The translations under genes and the position numbers were made by a program. DNA of 64,000 nt from JAFLCM01 sp046154665. GTDB taxonomy: Bacteria > Planctomycetota > Phycisphaerae > Phycisphaerales > UBA1924. Below, piece by piece: positions 52,549 to 62,684 of the stretch. The notes under the pieces are model-generated. The model searched no databases, was not told the DNA's origin, and saw only the letters and a list, made by a program, of their open reading frames with translations. Each line of letters starts with the position of its first letter. Position 1 is the first letter of the stretch. Location of the stretch: the NCBI GenBank assembly GCA_046154665.1, contig JBJXFG010000098.1:19732-83731 (forward strand), given 5' to 3'.

Positions 52549-54441
52549 ATGCTCGGCGTGATCCAACTTGCGGCGACGACGGCGGCGGTCTCGACCGGTG
52601 GCGGCGCGGGTGTGCCGGGATGGGAAGCGTGGGTCACGCTCGGGGTGATCGCGCTGATGCTGAGCCTGCTGGCGGCGGGGCGGTTCGGGGCGGACATCGT
52701 CTTGATGGGCGCGGTGTTGATGCTGGTGCTGAGCGGGATCATCACGCCGGGGGAGGCGGTGGCGGGGTTTAGCAATGCGGGCGTGCTGACGGTTGGCTTT
52801 CTGTATGTGCTGGCGACGGGGCTGAAAGAGACCGGGGCGATGACGCTGCTGACCTCGGCGCTGTTGGGTCGGCCCAGGTCGGCGCTGGGGGCGCAGGCGC
52901 GGTTGATCGGACCGGTGGCGGTGCTGTCGGCGTTTGTGAACAACACGCCGCTGGTCGCCGCGTTCATGCCGGTGCTGAGCGAGTGGTCCAAGCGGATCGG
53001 CGTGCCGGCGTCGCGGCTGTTCATGCCGTTGAGCTTCGCGGCGATCCTCGGGGGCATCTGCACACTGATCGGGACGAGCACGAACCTAGTGGTTTCGAGT
53101 CTGGTCTCGGCAGAGAACCAGAAGATCGCGGCGTTGAACGCGAAGGCCGCGCCCGGCGCTGCGCCGGTGGAACTGCTTGAGGAATGGGGTCTGTGGACGA
53201 TCACGCCGGTGGGATTGCCGGTGGCGCTCGTGGGGATGGCGTACATGCTGATCGCGGGTCGGCGTCTGCTGCCGGACCGGGGCGCGAAGTCGACGCCGAT
53301 CGAGCAGGCGCGCCGGTATATGGCGGCGATGCTGGTGCCGACGGGCTCGGTGATCGTGGGGAAGACGATTGAGCAGGCGGGGCTGAGGAATCTGCCGGGG
53401 GTGTTCCTCAGCCGCGTCGATCGCGGGGCGGAATCACTGGTGGCGGTGGGGCCTGAGCAGACGCTGCTGGCGGGCGACGTGCTGATGTTTGTCGGCAGCG
53501 TCGAGAGCGTGGCGGAGTTGCAGAAGATGAAGGGGCTGACGCCGGCGGAAAGTGCGGAAAGCAAAGCCGATTACCGGCCAAACATGCGGCTGCACGAGGC
53601 GGTGGTTTCGCCTTCGAGCCCTTTGGTGGGCAAGACGATCAAGGAAGCGGGGATTCGGACGCGGTACAACGCCGTGGTGGTGGGCGTGCACCGGGCCGGC
53701 GAGCGTTTGCCGGGCAAGATCGGCGAGATCGAGGTGCGGCCCGGCGACACGCTGCTGCTGGAGGCGCGGCCCGGGTTCGTCTCGGCGCACCGGGATTCGG
53801 GCGAGTTCTATCTGGTGAGCGAGCTGGAAGGTTCGGCTTCGCTTCGACACGACAAGGCGTGGGTGGCGGTGGCGATCTTGCTGGGGACGATCGCGCTGCT
53901 GAGTTGGGAGAACCTGTTCCCGCCGATGGTGGTGGCGATGTGCTCGGCGGCGTGCATGATCGCTTTCCGCTGCTGCACGGGGCCGCAGGCGCGGGCGGGG
54001 GTCGAGTGGCCGGTGTTGATCGTGATCGCGGCGAGCTTCGGGGTGGCGCGGGCGATGGACAAGACGGGGCTGGCGTCGTACATCGCATCGCACGTGATCG
54101 CGTGGGCGGGCGGGATGGGGCCGTGGGCGCTGCTGGGGGCGGTGTACCTGCTGTCGCTGGGGTTCACGACGCTCGTGAGCAACAACGCGGCGGCGGCTTT
54201 GGTGTTCCCGATCGCGCTGGAGGTGGCGCGCGGGCAGGGGCTGAACTTCACGCCCTTCGCGGTGGCGGTGGCGATCGCGGCGAGCTGCGAGTTCATGACG
54301 CCGCTGGGCTATCAGACGAACCTGATGGTGATGGGTCCGGGCGGGTATCGCTGGGGCGATTTCATGCGGTTCGGGCTGCCTCTGACAGCGCTGTGCGCGA
54401 TCGTGGCGATCGGTGTGGGGCCGTTGGTCTTCGCGTTCTGA
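52549..54441 (+). CDS. SLC13/DASS-type transporter with two TrkA-C domains
   Basis: The 630-residue membrane protein belongs to the sodium/anion symporter group. Two membrane halves of 5-6 spans each flank two soluble TrkA-C (RCK-C) domains (about residues 255-325 and 340-420, with VIVGKTIEQAGLRN and LVGKTIKEAGIRTRYNAVVV). The hairpin signatures SAFVNNTPLVAAFMPVL and LVSNNAAAALVFPIALEVA carry the SNT/NNT motif that binds sodium and substrate. Substrate could be sulfate, dicarboxylate or another anion. ATG 52549 is preferred to the GTG just before it. Confidence 0.88.
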   Translation: MLGVIQLAATTAAVSTGGGAGVPGWEAWVTLGVIALMLSLLAAGRFGADIVLMGAVLMLVLSGIITPGEAVAGFSNAGVLTVGFLYVLATGLKETGAMTLLTSALLGRPRSALGAQARLIGPVAVLSAFVNNTPLVAAFMPVLSEWSKRIGVPASRLFMPLSFAAILGGICTLIGTSTNLVVSSLVSAENQKIAALNAKAAPGAAPVELLEEWGLWTITPVGLPVALVGMAYMLIAGRRLLPDRGAKSTPIEQARRYMAAMLVPTGSVIVGKTIEQAGLRNLPGVFLSRVDRGAESLVAVGPEQTLLAGDVLMFVGSVESVAELQKMKGLTPAESAESKADYRPNMRLHEAVVSPSSPLVGKTIKEAGIRTRYNAVVVGVHRAGERLPGKIGEIEVRPGDTLLLEARPGFVSAHRDSGEFYLVSELEGSASLRHDKAWVAVAILLGTIALLSWENLFPPMVVAMCSAACMIAFRCCTGPQARAGVEWPVLIVIAASFGVARAMDKTGLASYIASHVIAWAGGMGPWALLGAVYLLSLGFTTLVSNNAAAALVFPIALEVARGQGLNFTPFAVAVAIAASCEFMTPLGYQTNLMVMGPGGYRWGDFMRFGLPLTALCAIVAIGVGPLVFAF

Positions 54442-54474
54442 TCGTGGATGGACGGCGCGGCGCAGTGGCGTGCG

Positions 54475-54550
54475 CGCGAGCCGACGGTCCGGAGGGCCGG
54501 GTGCTTCGTGCGGCCTGGACTGACGACTCGCGCTGTGGGCAGTGAGCCGA
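54475..54550. repeat. Degenerate family A element
   Basis: GCGAGCCGACGGTCC at the left and GACTGACGACTCGCGC at the right follow the outline of the family, with broken symmetry. Confidence 0.4.
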
Positions 54551-54636
54551 GGCGCGCGGGTCGCCGCGGGCGGCAGGCTTGAGCTTGCAACAATTTCCCC
54601 ACCGGCTCGCGCAAAGAAACGGACAAGTGAAGGTGG

Positions 54637-54665
54637 TTCGCATGTTTGCATTTTGTTCGTATAAG
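54637..54665 (+). promoter_or_regulatory. Sigma-70-type promoter candidate for a noncoding transcript
   Basis: TTCGCA, a 17-base spacer and TATAAG. The spacing is ideal and the -10 box matches five of six positions. No coding start follows within 350 bases. Confidence 0.5.
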
Positions 54666-54671
54666 AATGCC

Positions 54672-54967
54672 CTGATCGGGGCGTTTCACGCGGGGTTCGG
54701 TCTGGCTTGACCAGAGAGGCTCTGCGGGCTCGGGATCATCGGGTTTATCGGGCTTTTTGTGGACTTCGAGGTCCGGTTCCGGCGCTCCCGAACGCGGCTT
54801 GGGGGTGGGGACCGACGGGATCGGCGTGGCTGGTCAGGACCGACTCACAAGTTTCCCCCTCCATTTTCGATCGCTCAAAGGGGCATCGGACGATACGATG
54901 GCATTGTCTTGATCTCTCTCTCCTCCAGCGGGGCAGTGTCTACCGATGCTGCCCTGCTCGTTTTTTT
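54672..54967 (+). ncRNA. Candidate noncoding RNA, about 295 nt
   Basis: Bounded by the promoter candidate at 54637-54665 and the strong terminator at 54927-54967. Inside are short hairpins, for example TCTGG/CCAGA around CTTGA (about 54699-54713) and CCCCT/AGGGG (about 54855-54884). No frame in it looks coding. It does not show the recognisable cores of tmRNA, RNase P RNA or SRP RNA. It could instead be a long leader of the epimerase gene whose readthrough is controlled. Family unknown. Confidence 0.4.
54927..54967 (+). terminator. Intrinsic terminator upstream of the epimerase gene
   Basis: Stem AGCGGGGCAG/CTGCCCTGCT (one mismatch) with a 12-base loop, then CG and seven T. The nearest upstream stop codon is 485 bases away, so it ends some other transcript. 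Confidence 0.85.
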
Positions 54968-55024
54968 GTGCTCGAAGGGTTTGGCGCGCGGGGATTCGGC
55001 GTGCTGGGTAGGCTCTGATCAGCG

Positions 55025-56002
55025 ATGAACGAAGGCCAAACAGTGCTGGTGACCGGGGCGGCGGGATTTATCGGGTCGCATGTGTGCGGGGCGCTGCTGG
55101 CGCGCGGCGCGCGGGTGGTGGGATTGGACAACTACGATGAGGTGTACGCGCGGGCGCTGAAAGAGCGGAACGTGGCGGAGGTTCGGCGCGATTTCCCGCG
55201 TGGTGCTTTCGAGATGGTCGAAGGCGACGCGGGCGATGCGGAGCTGGTCGCGGGGCTGATGCGGAGATTCTCACCCGAGGGCGTGATCCACCTGGGTGCC
55301 CGAGGCGGCGTGCGCCCCAGCATCGAGATGCCGGCGCTCTATTGCCGCGTGAACATCGAGTCGACGGCGGTGATGCTCGAGCAGGCGCGCCGGTGCGCCA
55401 GCGTGACGCGCTTCGTGCTGGCGTCGTCGTCGTCGGTGTACGGCAACCTCTCGAAAGCGCCGTTCAGTGAGACGGACGATGTGTCGTTCCCGATCAGCCC
55501 CTACGCGGCGACCAAGCGGGCGTGCGAACTGATGGGCGCGACGTTCGCGCACCTGTACAAGCTGCCGGTGGCGTGCCTGCGGTTTTTCACGGTGTACGGG
55601 CCGCGGCAGAGGCCGAGCCTGGCGATCTCGATGTTTCTCGAAAAGGTCGGGCGCGGCGAGGCGATCCCGGTCTTCGGCGACGGCACCACGGCACGGGATT
55701 ACACCTTCATCGATGACATCGTGAAGGGCGTGCTGGCGTCGTACGAACGGGTGCCGCGGTTCGGGTATCGGGTGTGGAACCTGGGGAACTCGAAGCCGGT
55801 GAGCTTGAACGAGATGGTGGCGACGGTGTCGCGGGTAGTCGGGAGCGAGGCGCGGGTTGATCGCAAGCCGTCGCAGCCTGGGGATGTGGAGTTGACGTTC
55901 GCGGATTTGACGCGGAGCCGGGAGGAGCTGGGGTATTCGCCGCAGACGGGGTTTGAGGAAGGGGTGAGGCGGCAGTGGGCTTGGATGCGTGGGGTGGGGT
56001 GA
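55025..56002 (+). CDS. NAD-dependent sugar-nucleotide epimerase (GalE/UDP-glucuronate epimerase type)
   Basis: The 325-residue extended short-chain dehydrogenase has LVTGAAGFIGSHVCGALL (NAD-binding TGxxGxxG), LDNYDEVY, IHLGARGGVRPSIEMP, SSSSVYG and the catalytic YAATK (Y-x-x-x-K), then RFFTVYGPRQRPSLAISMF and FGDGTTARDYTFIDDIV. The LxARxGVRxS phrase is most like UDP-glucuronate 4-epimerases. It would supply an activated sugar for envelope glycans, such as those handled by the WecA-like and O-antigen-ligase-like proteins. Cytoplasmic. Confidence 0.88.
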   Translation: MNEGQTVLVTGAAGFIGSHVCGALLARGARVVGLDNYDEVYARALKERNVAEVRRDFPRGAFEMVEGDAGDAELVAGLMRRFSPEGVIHLGARGGVRPSIEMPALYCRVNIESTAVMLEQARRCASVTRFVLASSSSVYGNLSKAPFSETDDVSFPISPYAATKRACELMGATFAHLYKLPVACLRFFTVYGPRQRPSLAISMFLEKVGRGEAIPVFGDGTTARDYTFIDDIVKGVLASYERVPRFGYRVWNLGNSKPVSLNEMVATVSRVVGSEARVDRKPSQPGDVELTFADLTRSREELGYSPQTGFEEGVRRQWAWMRGVG

Positions 56003-56193
56003 GAATGGGCGGATGAACGAGCACGGCCATGTCCGCGGAGATCGGCGCGGAGGGCCTTCGCACCTTCGGGACGATGTCGAGGGCGACTTCTTCGACGCGC
56101 ACGAGCACGATGACCATGGCGATGGCTGTGGGTGCCGTAGGGTGCGGGCGGCGCTCGTGCACCGCGGCGGCTTTTCATCCGTACACTGCCCCC

Positions 56194-57381
56194 GTGTTCA
56201 GCCCCATCCCTGAGATTCTCGACGAGTTGCGTGCCGGGCGGATGATCGTCTTGGTCGACGATGAGGACCGGGAGAACGAGGGCGATCTCGTTCTGGCGGC
56301 GGAGTTTGTCACGCCGGAAGCCGTGAACGCACTGACGCGGCTGGCTGGGGGGTATCTGTGTTTGAGTCTGACCGAAGCGGACTGTGACCGGTTGAACCTG
56401 CACCCGCAGACGGCGCAGAACACCACGGTGCGGGGCACGCCGTTCACGGTTTCGATTGATGCGCACCCTCGGCACGGGGTTTCGACGGGGATCTCGGCGT
56501 CGGACCGTGCCACCACCATCCGGCTCGCCGCCGAGCCCCGCTCAACCGCCGACGATTTCGTGAGGCCCGGGCACATCAATCCGCTGCGCTCGCGCGACGG
56601 CGGGGTGCTGGTTCGCTTCGGACAGACCGAGGGGAGCGTGGATTTGTGCCGCCTCGCGGGGCTGCGGCCAGCGGCGCTCATCATCGAGATCGTGCGTGAG
56701 GACGGGCAGATGGCGCGAAGGCCCGAGCTTGAGGTGATGTGCCGCAAGCATGGGTGGAAGATGTGCTCGGTCGAGCAGGTGATCGAGCACCGGCTGCAGG
56801 GCGAGCGGCTGGTGAAGCGGATGGAGCCGGTGGGGGGCGTGCCGATTCGGACCGCCGACGGGGAGTTCAATCTCGTGACGTTCGCGAGCGTGGTGGACCC
56901 GTTGCCGCAGCTGGCGCTGACGTGCGGCGGGGTGGGCGAACTCGACGCGCGCGGCGTGGTGAAGGCGATCGACGAGCCGGTGTTGGTGCGGATGCACCGG
57001 GGGAATCTGTTGGGGGATGTGTTCCTGGATTTGGCTTCGGGGAAAGAGGGCGCGTCGGGGCAGGCGCTGCGGGCGTCGATGCGGATGATTCAGAAGCAGG
57101 GGCGCGGGGCGGTGGTGTATCTGAGGCCGCGGGGCGGCGGGGATGCGTACATGACGGTGACGGGGGCGGGCGGCGGATTCTCGTCGACGTCTTTGTCGGG
57201 CGCGGGTTCGCTGGCCGAGAGCACCGCGCCGATGCTGCAGCGCGACTTCGGCATCGGCGTGCAGGCGCTGCGTGAGCTCGGGCTCAAGAAGATCCGGCTG
57301 CTCACGAACCATCCGCGCGATCTGCCGGGTTTGGAGGCGTTCGGACTTGAGATTGTGGAGCATGTGCCGCTAGGATGGTGA
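56194..57381 (+). CDS. RibBA-like protein with altered active sites
   Basis: The 395-residue protein has the two-domain layout of RibBA: 3,4-dihydroxy-2-butanone-4-phosphate synthase (RibB, residues 1-200), then a GTP cyclohydrolase II-like domain (RibA, about 210-395). RibB motifs are DDEDRENEGDLVLAAEFVTP, GTPFTVSIDA, GVSTGISASDRATT and RPGHINPLRSRDGGVL (H127 kept). The metal-ligand His of the GHTEA motif is Gln (Q144 in FGQTEG). In the RibA part the three zinc cysteines of SECLTGDVFGSLRCDC are absent (RGNLLGDVFLDLASGKEGA), and so is EGRGIGL, while the end FGIGVQALRELGLKKIRLLT is conserved. GTG 56194 starts the family-like sequence. The role may be structural or regulatory. Confidence 0.8.
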   Translation: MFSPIPEILDELRAGRMIVLVDDEDRENEGDLVLAAEFVTPEAVNALTRLAGGYLCLSLTEADCDRLNLHPQTAQNTTVRGTPFTVSIDAHPRHGVSTGISASDRATTIRLAAEPRSTADDFVRPGHINPLRSRDGGVLVRFGQTEGSVDLCRLAGLRPAALIIEIVREDGQMARRPELEVMCRKHGWKMCSVEQVIEHRLQGERLVKRMEPVGGVPIRTADGEFNLVTFASVVDPLPQLALTCGGVGELDARGVVKAIDEPVLVRMHRGNLLGDVFLDLASGKEGASGQALRASMRMIQKQGRGAVVYLRPRGGGDAYMTVTGAGGGFSSTSLSGAGSLAESTAPMLQRDFGIGVQALRELGLKKIRLLTNHPRDLPGLEAFGLEIVEHVPLGW

Positions 57382-57452
57382 GCACGGCGTGGCACACGCC
57401 GCGCGACGATCGATCACGGGGCACGCTCCGAGCCTCGTGGATGATTGAATGA

Positions 57453-57475
57453 CGGCCCCGAGAAGGGGCCGTTTT
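57453..57475 (+). terminator. Intrinsic terminator of the RibBA-like gene
   Basis: Perfect stem CGGCCCC/GGGGCCG around GAGAA, then TTTT. Confidence 0.85.
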
Positions 57476-57648
57476 CATTCCAAGAAGCGGAAAGGGAGAG
57501 CAAGGCTCCAACACTTCGCGCGCCGCGGCGCGAAGCCATGTGGATGCTGATGCATCCCCTTGCCACACCCTGAGGAAGAGCATGCTGTATCCCTTCTCGG
57601 GGCGAGCTCGGGGCCCTCACGATTTTTGCTCGATCATCAGACCGGGTC
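57476..57648. other. Intergenic between convergent genes, nothing recognised
   Basis: No gene or convincing minus-strand terminator for dnaK was seen here. Confidence 0.3.
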
Positions 57649-59580
<1,932 letters not shown>

Positions 59581-59944
59581 GGTGGGGTTTCCTTTCGTGC
59601 GGTGGCGATGATGGGGTGCAACCGTCGTGCCAGTCTCATGCCCGCGATACGCGAGCCCGCCCCCCTTCCCGATCACGTGAAACTGCGTTGGAATGGACCA
59701 GACGCGGGTTCCGGGCGACAACCGGGCCTTTGGGCCGCGGATATCTGTCAGATTGGCAGAGGTCGCGGGAGCACCCGCGCGAACACGTTCGGAATCCACT
59801 CGGGCATCGATCTAGGACGCTCACTCCGCATGGAACTTGATTGCACGGGCCATATGCCTTGCGTTGAAGGGGCTGCGGGGTGCAGCGAAGACGCCGTATC
59901 CCGCCAAAGTCCAACCAAGCCGGAACGCCGACCGTCCGCAGTGA
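59581..59944. other. Upstream region of dnaK, nothing recognised
   Basis: I looked for a CIRCE inverted repeat and sigma-32-like boxes on the minus strand and found neither. No gene seen. Confidence 0.4.
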
Positions 59945-60538
59945 TTGGTTGAAAACTTGATGTTCTGCTTTCGCGCTTCGTCGCGCTGGGCTTTGGTTGG
60001 CCCTGCTGTTCCAGTAGACGCCATCGCGCAGGGGAGCAGCCCCTCCGTCGTCGGCGTGGATATCGGCTTCAACCTGACCAGCGGCTCGGCACCGGCGGCG
60101 AACGGACTCGCCCAGGTCGTCCAGCAGGCCAGTGGGCAGCGCTGCGTTGTCGGCTCGTGCCCGTCGCCCGAAACCAGCCTAGAGCAAGCCCGCGTGTTGG
60201 ACAACGGCGTGCTCTGCGCGCTCGCCGCGCCCAACGCCTTCGAGACCATCACCAGAGCAGCGTCTCACGACGGACACATCGTCGGTGGCGCGCGCCACGC
60301 GAGCGGCTGGCAGCGATCACTCTGGCAAAGGCCCGCCCGCGACAGGTTCGGCGGGCCGCTCGACGGTGTCGTCGAGTACACGCTGCCGCAGGGCGGCGTC
60401 GTCGGCATGACCGTCAATCGACCCGCGGCGAGGCCCCGAGCAACGAGTCTCGAGCGTCAGCGAGCGGGTCTGCTTGATCTTCGAGCGCCGACGAACACCG
60501 AGGCACCCGTCGTTCACGCTCCGGGCTCGTGTGTTTGA
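59945..60538 (+). CDS. Hypothetical protein or gene remnant
   Basis: From about 60020 to 60430 the frame shows the strong G/C bias at third codon positions typical of genes here (for example VVGVDIGFNLTSGSAPAANG and DGVVEYTLPQGGVVGMTVNR). I do not recognise the family. The first 25 residues look less coding-like, and the last 35 come from a degenerate family B repeat, so the original C-terminus has probably been replaced. The start is uncertain. It may be a real accessory gene or a decaying piece of one. Confidence 0.35.
   Translation: MVENLMFCFRASSRWALVGPAVPVDAIAQGSSPSVVGVDIGFNLTSGSAPAANGLAQVVQQASGQRCVVGSCPSPETSLEQARVLDNGVLCALAAPNAFETITRAASHDGHIVGGARHASGWQRSLWQRPARDRFGGPLDGVVEYTLPQGGVVGMTVNRPAARPRATSLERQRAGLLDLRAPTNTEAPVVHAPGSCV
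60441..60534. repeat. Degenerate palindromic element, family B
   Basis: CTCGAGCGTCAGCGAGCGGGT at the left and ACCCGTCGTTCACGCTCC with GGGCTCG at the right are imperfect inverted ends of the family. It supplies the end of the frame at 59945-60538. Confidence 0.6.
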
Positions 60539-60559
60539 GCGTCCACGGTCTCGACCCGG

Positions 60560-60599
60560 GCAAAGAAAGACCGGGGCGACGCGCGGTGCGTCGCCCCGG
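60560..60599 (-). terminator. Intrinsic terminator of the PEP-CTERM-like gene at 60637
   Basis: Perfect 12-bp stem (60571-60582 with 60588-60599). Read on the minus strand it is followed by TCTTTCTTT. Confidence 0.85.
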
Positions 60600-60636
60600 C
60601 GGAGCATCCGATCAGGTTGGGCCGAGGCCGACGGTC

Positions 60637-61278
60637 TTACCGCCGACGGCGGACGCCGGCCACGCCCAGCAGGCCGAGCATCGCCGCCGCGCCGGGGGCG
60701 GGGACCTGGGTCAGCGAGACGTCGTCGATGGCGTAGTCGTTGCCGCTGAAGGCCTGGTTGATGTCCCAGATTTCGACGGTGACGGAGCTGAAGTTGCCGG
60801 AGTTGAACGCGAGGGTCTGCTCGGCCCAGACGGCGAGGTCGCTGGGGGCGACGAAGTCGACGCTGGCGATGGGGTTGAAGCCGCGGTCAACCGCGGGGAA
60901 GACGCGCATCGAGAGGCCGGCGACGCTGGCGGGGAAGAGCGAGGCGAACCACGCCGAGAGGCTGTATTCGGTGCCGGGGGTGACGCTGACCGACTGGCTC
61001 CAGGCGGGGCCGGCGCCGGAGTCGGTGCCGTTGACGATCATGTAGTGGCCGAGTTCGGTGCCGATGGTGTGGTCGAAGAAGTCGACCCAAGCGGGGTGGA
61101 TGGTGTCGAAGGAGACGACGTTGTATGTGGCGGGGGGGAGCATCGAGCCGTCGAGCGAGTACGAGCTGGTGGAGGGCGCGATGCCGGGGCCGGACTCGAA
61201 GTCGCCGTTGATGATGGCGGCGGATGAGGTGCCGACGATCGAGAGAAGGGCCACGGCGCTGAGGGCGAGAGACTTCAT
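60637..61278 (-). CDS. Secreted protein with PEP-CTERM-like tail
   Basis: The 213-residue protein has a signal peptide (LALSAVALLSIVGTSSAA), then a beta-sandwich that looks like a carbohydrate-binding-type module (IINGDFESGPGIAPSTSS; PAWSQSVSVTPGTEYSLSAW; VEIWDINQAFSGNDYAIDDV), and the sorting tail VPAPGAAAMLGLLGVAGVRR. The tail (motif, hydrophobic stretch, arginines) marks proteins processed at the inner membrane and released or anchored by an exosortase-type system. AAGGAG eight bases before ATG fixes the start. Substrate unknown. Confidence 0.85.
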   Translation of the reverse strand: MKSLALSAVALLSIVGTSSAAIINGDFESGPGIAPSTSSYSLDGSMLPPATYNVVSFDTIHPAWVDFFDHTIGTELGHYMIVNGTDSGAGPAWSQSVSVTPGTEYSLSAWFASLFPASVAGLSMRVFPAVDRGFNPIASVDFVAPSDLAVWAEQTLAFNSGNFSSVTVEIWDINQAFSGNDYAIDDVSLTQVPAPGAAAMLGLLGVAGVRRRR

Positions 61279-61668
61279 GTTTGCTGCTCCTTGTGCGGGG
61301 CGAGCCGGGCCCGAGAGCGGACGGGGTTCAACGGAAACGAACCTCGTGGCCGCCGCCCGCCGGTGTGAAGGCGGGACGGCGGTGCTTCAAGGCACGGCAC
61401 CGACAAGGGAACATGCCTCGTGATCGCTCGGCGGGCAAGGGATCGCGGGCCGGGCGGCGCGCGAGGGTTCCGTCTGGCGCGGCGTGGGGCGTGTGGGGCT
61501 GGATTCTTGGGGGATTCTGGGACAGCGCTGGAGGCGCGGGGTGTCCGAGAACTTGGAAGCGCGACGGTGCCTTTGGTGGCACGGCTCTCCGAGCCGTGTC
61601 TTCGATGAGCCCCGAGTTCAAGGTGATTGAGTGGGTCGCCTAGGATGCAGTCGCACAGGAGCCACACC
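61279..61668. other. Divergent intergenic region
   Basis: A stretch of 390 bases between two divergently transcribed PEP-CTERM-like genes. It includes the perfect hairpin CACGGCTC/GAGCCGTG around TCC at 61580-61598, next to GGTGGCAC, reminiscent of the ends of family D elements. No gene seen. Confidence 0.4.
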
Positions 61669-62394
61669 ATGAGCCAGAGCCAGATTGCCGTCGCCGCGCT
61701 GTCGGTTGTTTCCACTTTCGTTGCCGTCGGCGTCGCTTCGGGAGGGCCGATCATGTACCTGTCGGCGAGCCATGTGGCGACGGCGATGTCGGAGCGTTAC
61801 AGCTCGTCCCAGCACCCAGCGACGGCGCGCGAGGAGTGGCACGAGCCGAGTTCGGTGGATATCACCGCTCGCGCAGAGACTTTCTGGGATCATCCGACGC
61901 CGCTGTTCAACTTCGGGGAGGGGCGGGTGGCATCACAGTTTGGTGAGAACTCTGTGCTTGCGCACTGCGAAGCGTGGGGAGGCTCGCACGCGCTGGGAGG
62001 CGGTTACGCGAATGAGTCTGGCGGTGGAGCGTCGTTCCAGACTGAGTTCTTCGTCGATGCACCGGGGCAGGACTTTCGGTTCACGGCGATCCTCAGGTAT
62101 GTGAGTGTTTTCACCGATCCACACGAGTGGGCCGTTCGTCTGGAAGGACCGCAGGGCACGATTGTCTCGCTTTCGTACCAGACTTCAGGTCCGTACTACC
62201 AAGAACCGATCGACGTGATCCGGCCAGCCGTTCGCGGTACCTACACCATGCACTTGTCCGTCAGCGGTGAATCGTGCTATCCGATTGATTCCCACTTCAG
62301 ACCGATCTTCGACGCATCGTTCGTCATCCCCGCACCCGGGGTCGTCGTCTTTGCCGGGGCGTTGGCAGCCCTTGCGCTTCAACGGCGTCGATGA
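61669..62394 (+). CDS. Secreted protein with PEP-CTERM-like tail
   Basis: The 241-residue protein has a signal peptide (IAVAALSVVSTFVAVGVASG), a domain of unknown type, and the tail IPAPGVVVFAGALAALALQRR. Its coding DNA is less GC-rich than its neighbours. AGGAG eight bases before ATG 61669 fixes the start. The same sorting tail type as the divergent gene suggests a shared export route. No enzyme motif seen. Confidence 0.75.
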   Translation: MSQSQIAVAALSVVSTFVAVGVASGGPIMYLSASHVATAMSERYSSSQHPATAREEWHEPSSVDITARAETFWDHPTPLFNFGEGRVASQFGENSVLAHCEAWGGSHALGGGYANESGGGASFQTEFFVDAPGQDFRFTAILRYVSVFTDPHEWAVRLEGPQGTIVSLSYQTSGPYYQEPIDVIRPAVRGTYTMHLSVSGESCYPIDSHFRPIFDASFVIPAPGVVVFAGALAALALQRRR

Positions 62395-62430
62395 GCTTCG
62401 GTGCGATCGGTTGAGCGGTCACACCACGTC

Positions 62431-62583
62431 GCACCGGTCAGAGACCGGTGCCATCCAGCGCCGTGAACTTCCCGTGTGTGGGTGATTGTCGCTCGTGACG
62501 GACTCCCTCTGCCCCTGCCGGGGCAGAGTGAGAGTCGTCGGGTTTCCACGGGTTTGGCGGCGAAGCGCCGCCCGCACCCGTGG
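62431..62583. repeat. Cluster of three perfect or near-perfect hairpins
   Basis: 62431-62451: GCACCGGTC/GACCGGTGC around AGA. 62507-62528: CTCTGCCCC/GGGGCAGAG around TGCC. 62546-62583: CCACGGGT..GGCGGC pairs with GCCGCC..ACCCGTGG. They fill the gap between two convergent genes; none has a T-run. They look like further members of palindromic repeat families. Confidence 0.75.
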
Positions 62584-62684
62584 CTACAGGCTTGCGTCCC
62601 TTCGGGACGAAGAGTGAGAGCAGATGGCCAAATGCGGGAAGTTCATGGCGTTGGGTGGCACCGAGGGTCGCGATACCGCTTCAC

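Noticed and set aside
54672..54967. tmRNA, RNase P RNA or SRP RNA in the candidate noncoding region
   Set aside because: Conserved cores of these RNAs, such as GGAAGGAAGCA of SRP RNA and the tRNA-like end of tmRNA, are not present.
56029..56193. N-terminal extension of the RibBA-like gene
   Set aside because: Adds a Ser/Thr/Met-rich stretch without likeness before the conserved start.
59581..59944. CIRCE operator upstream of dnaK
   Set aside because: No TTAGCACTC/GAGTGCTAA inverted pair was found.
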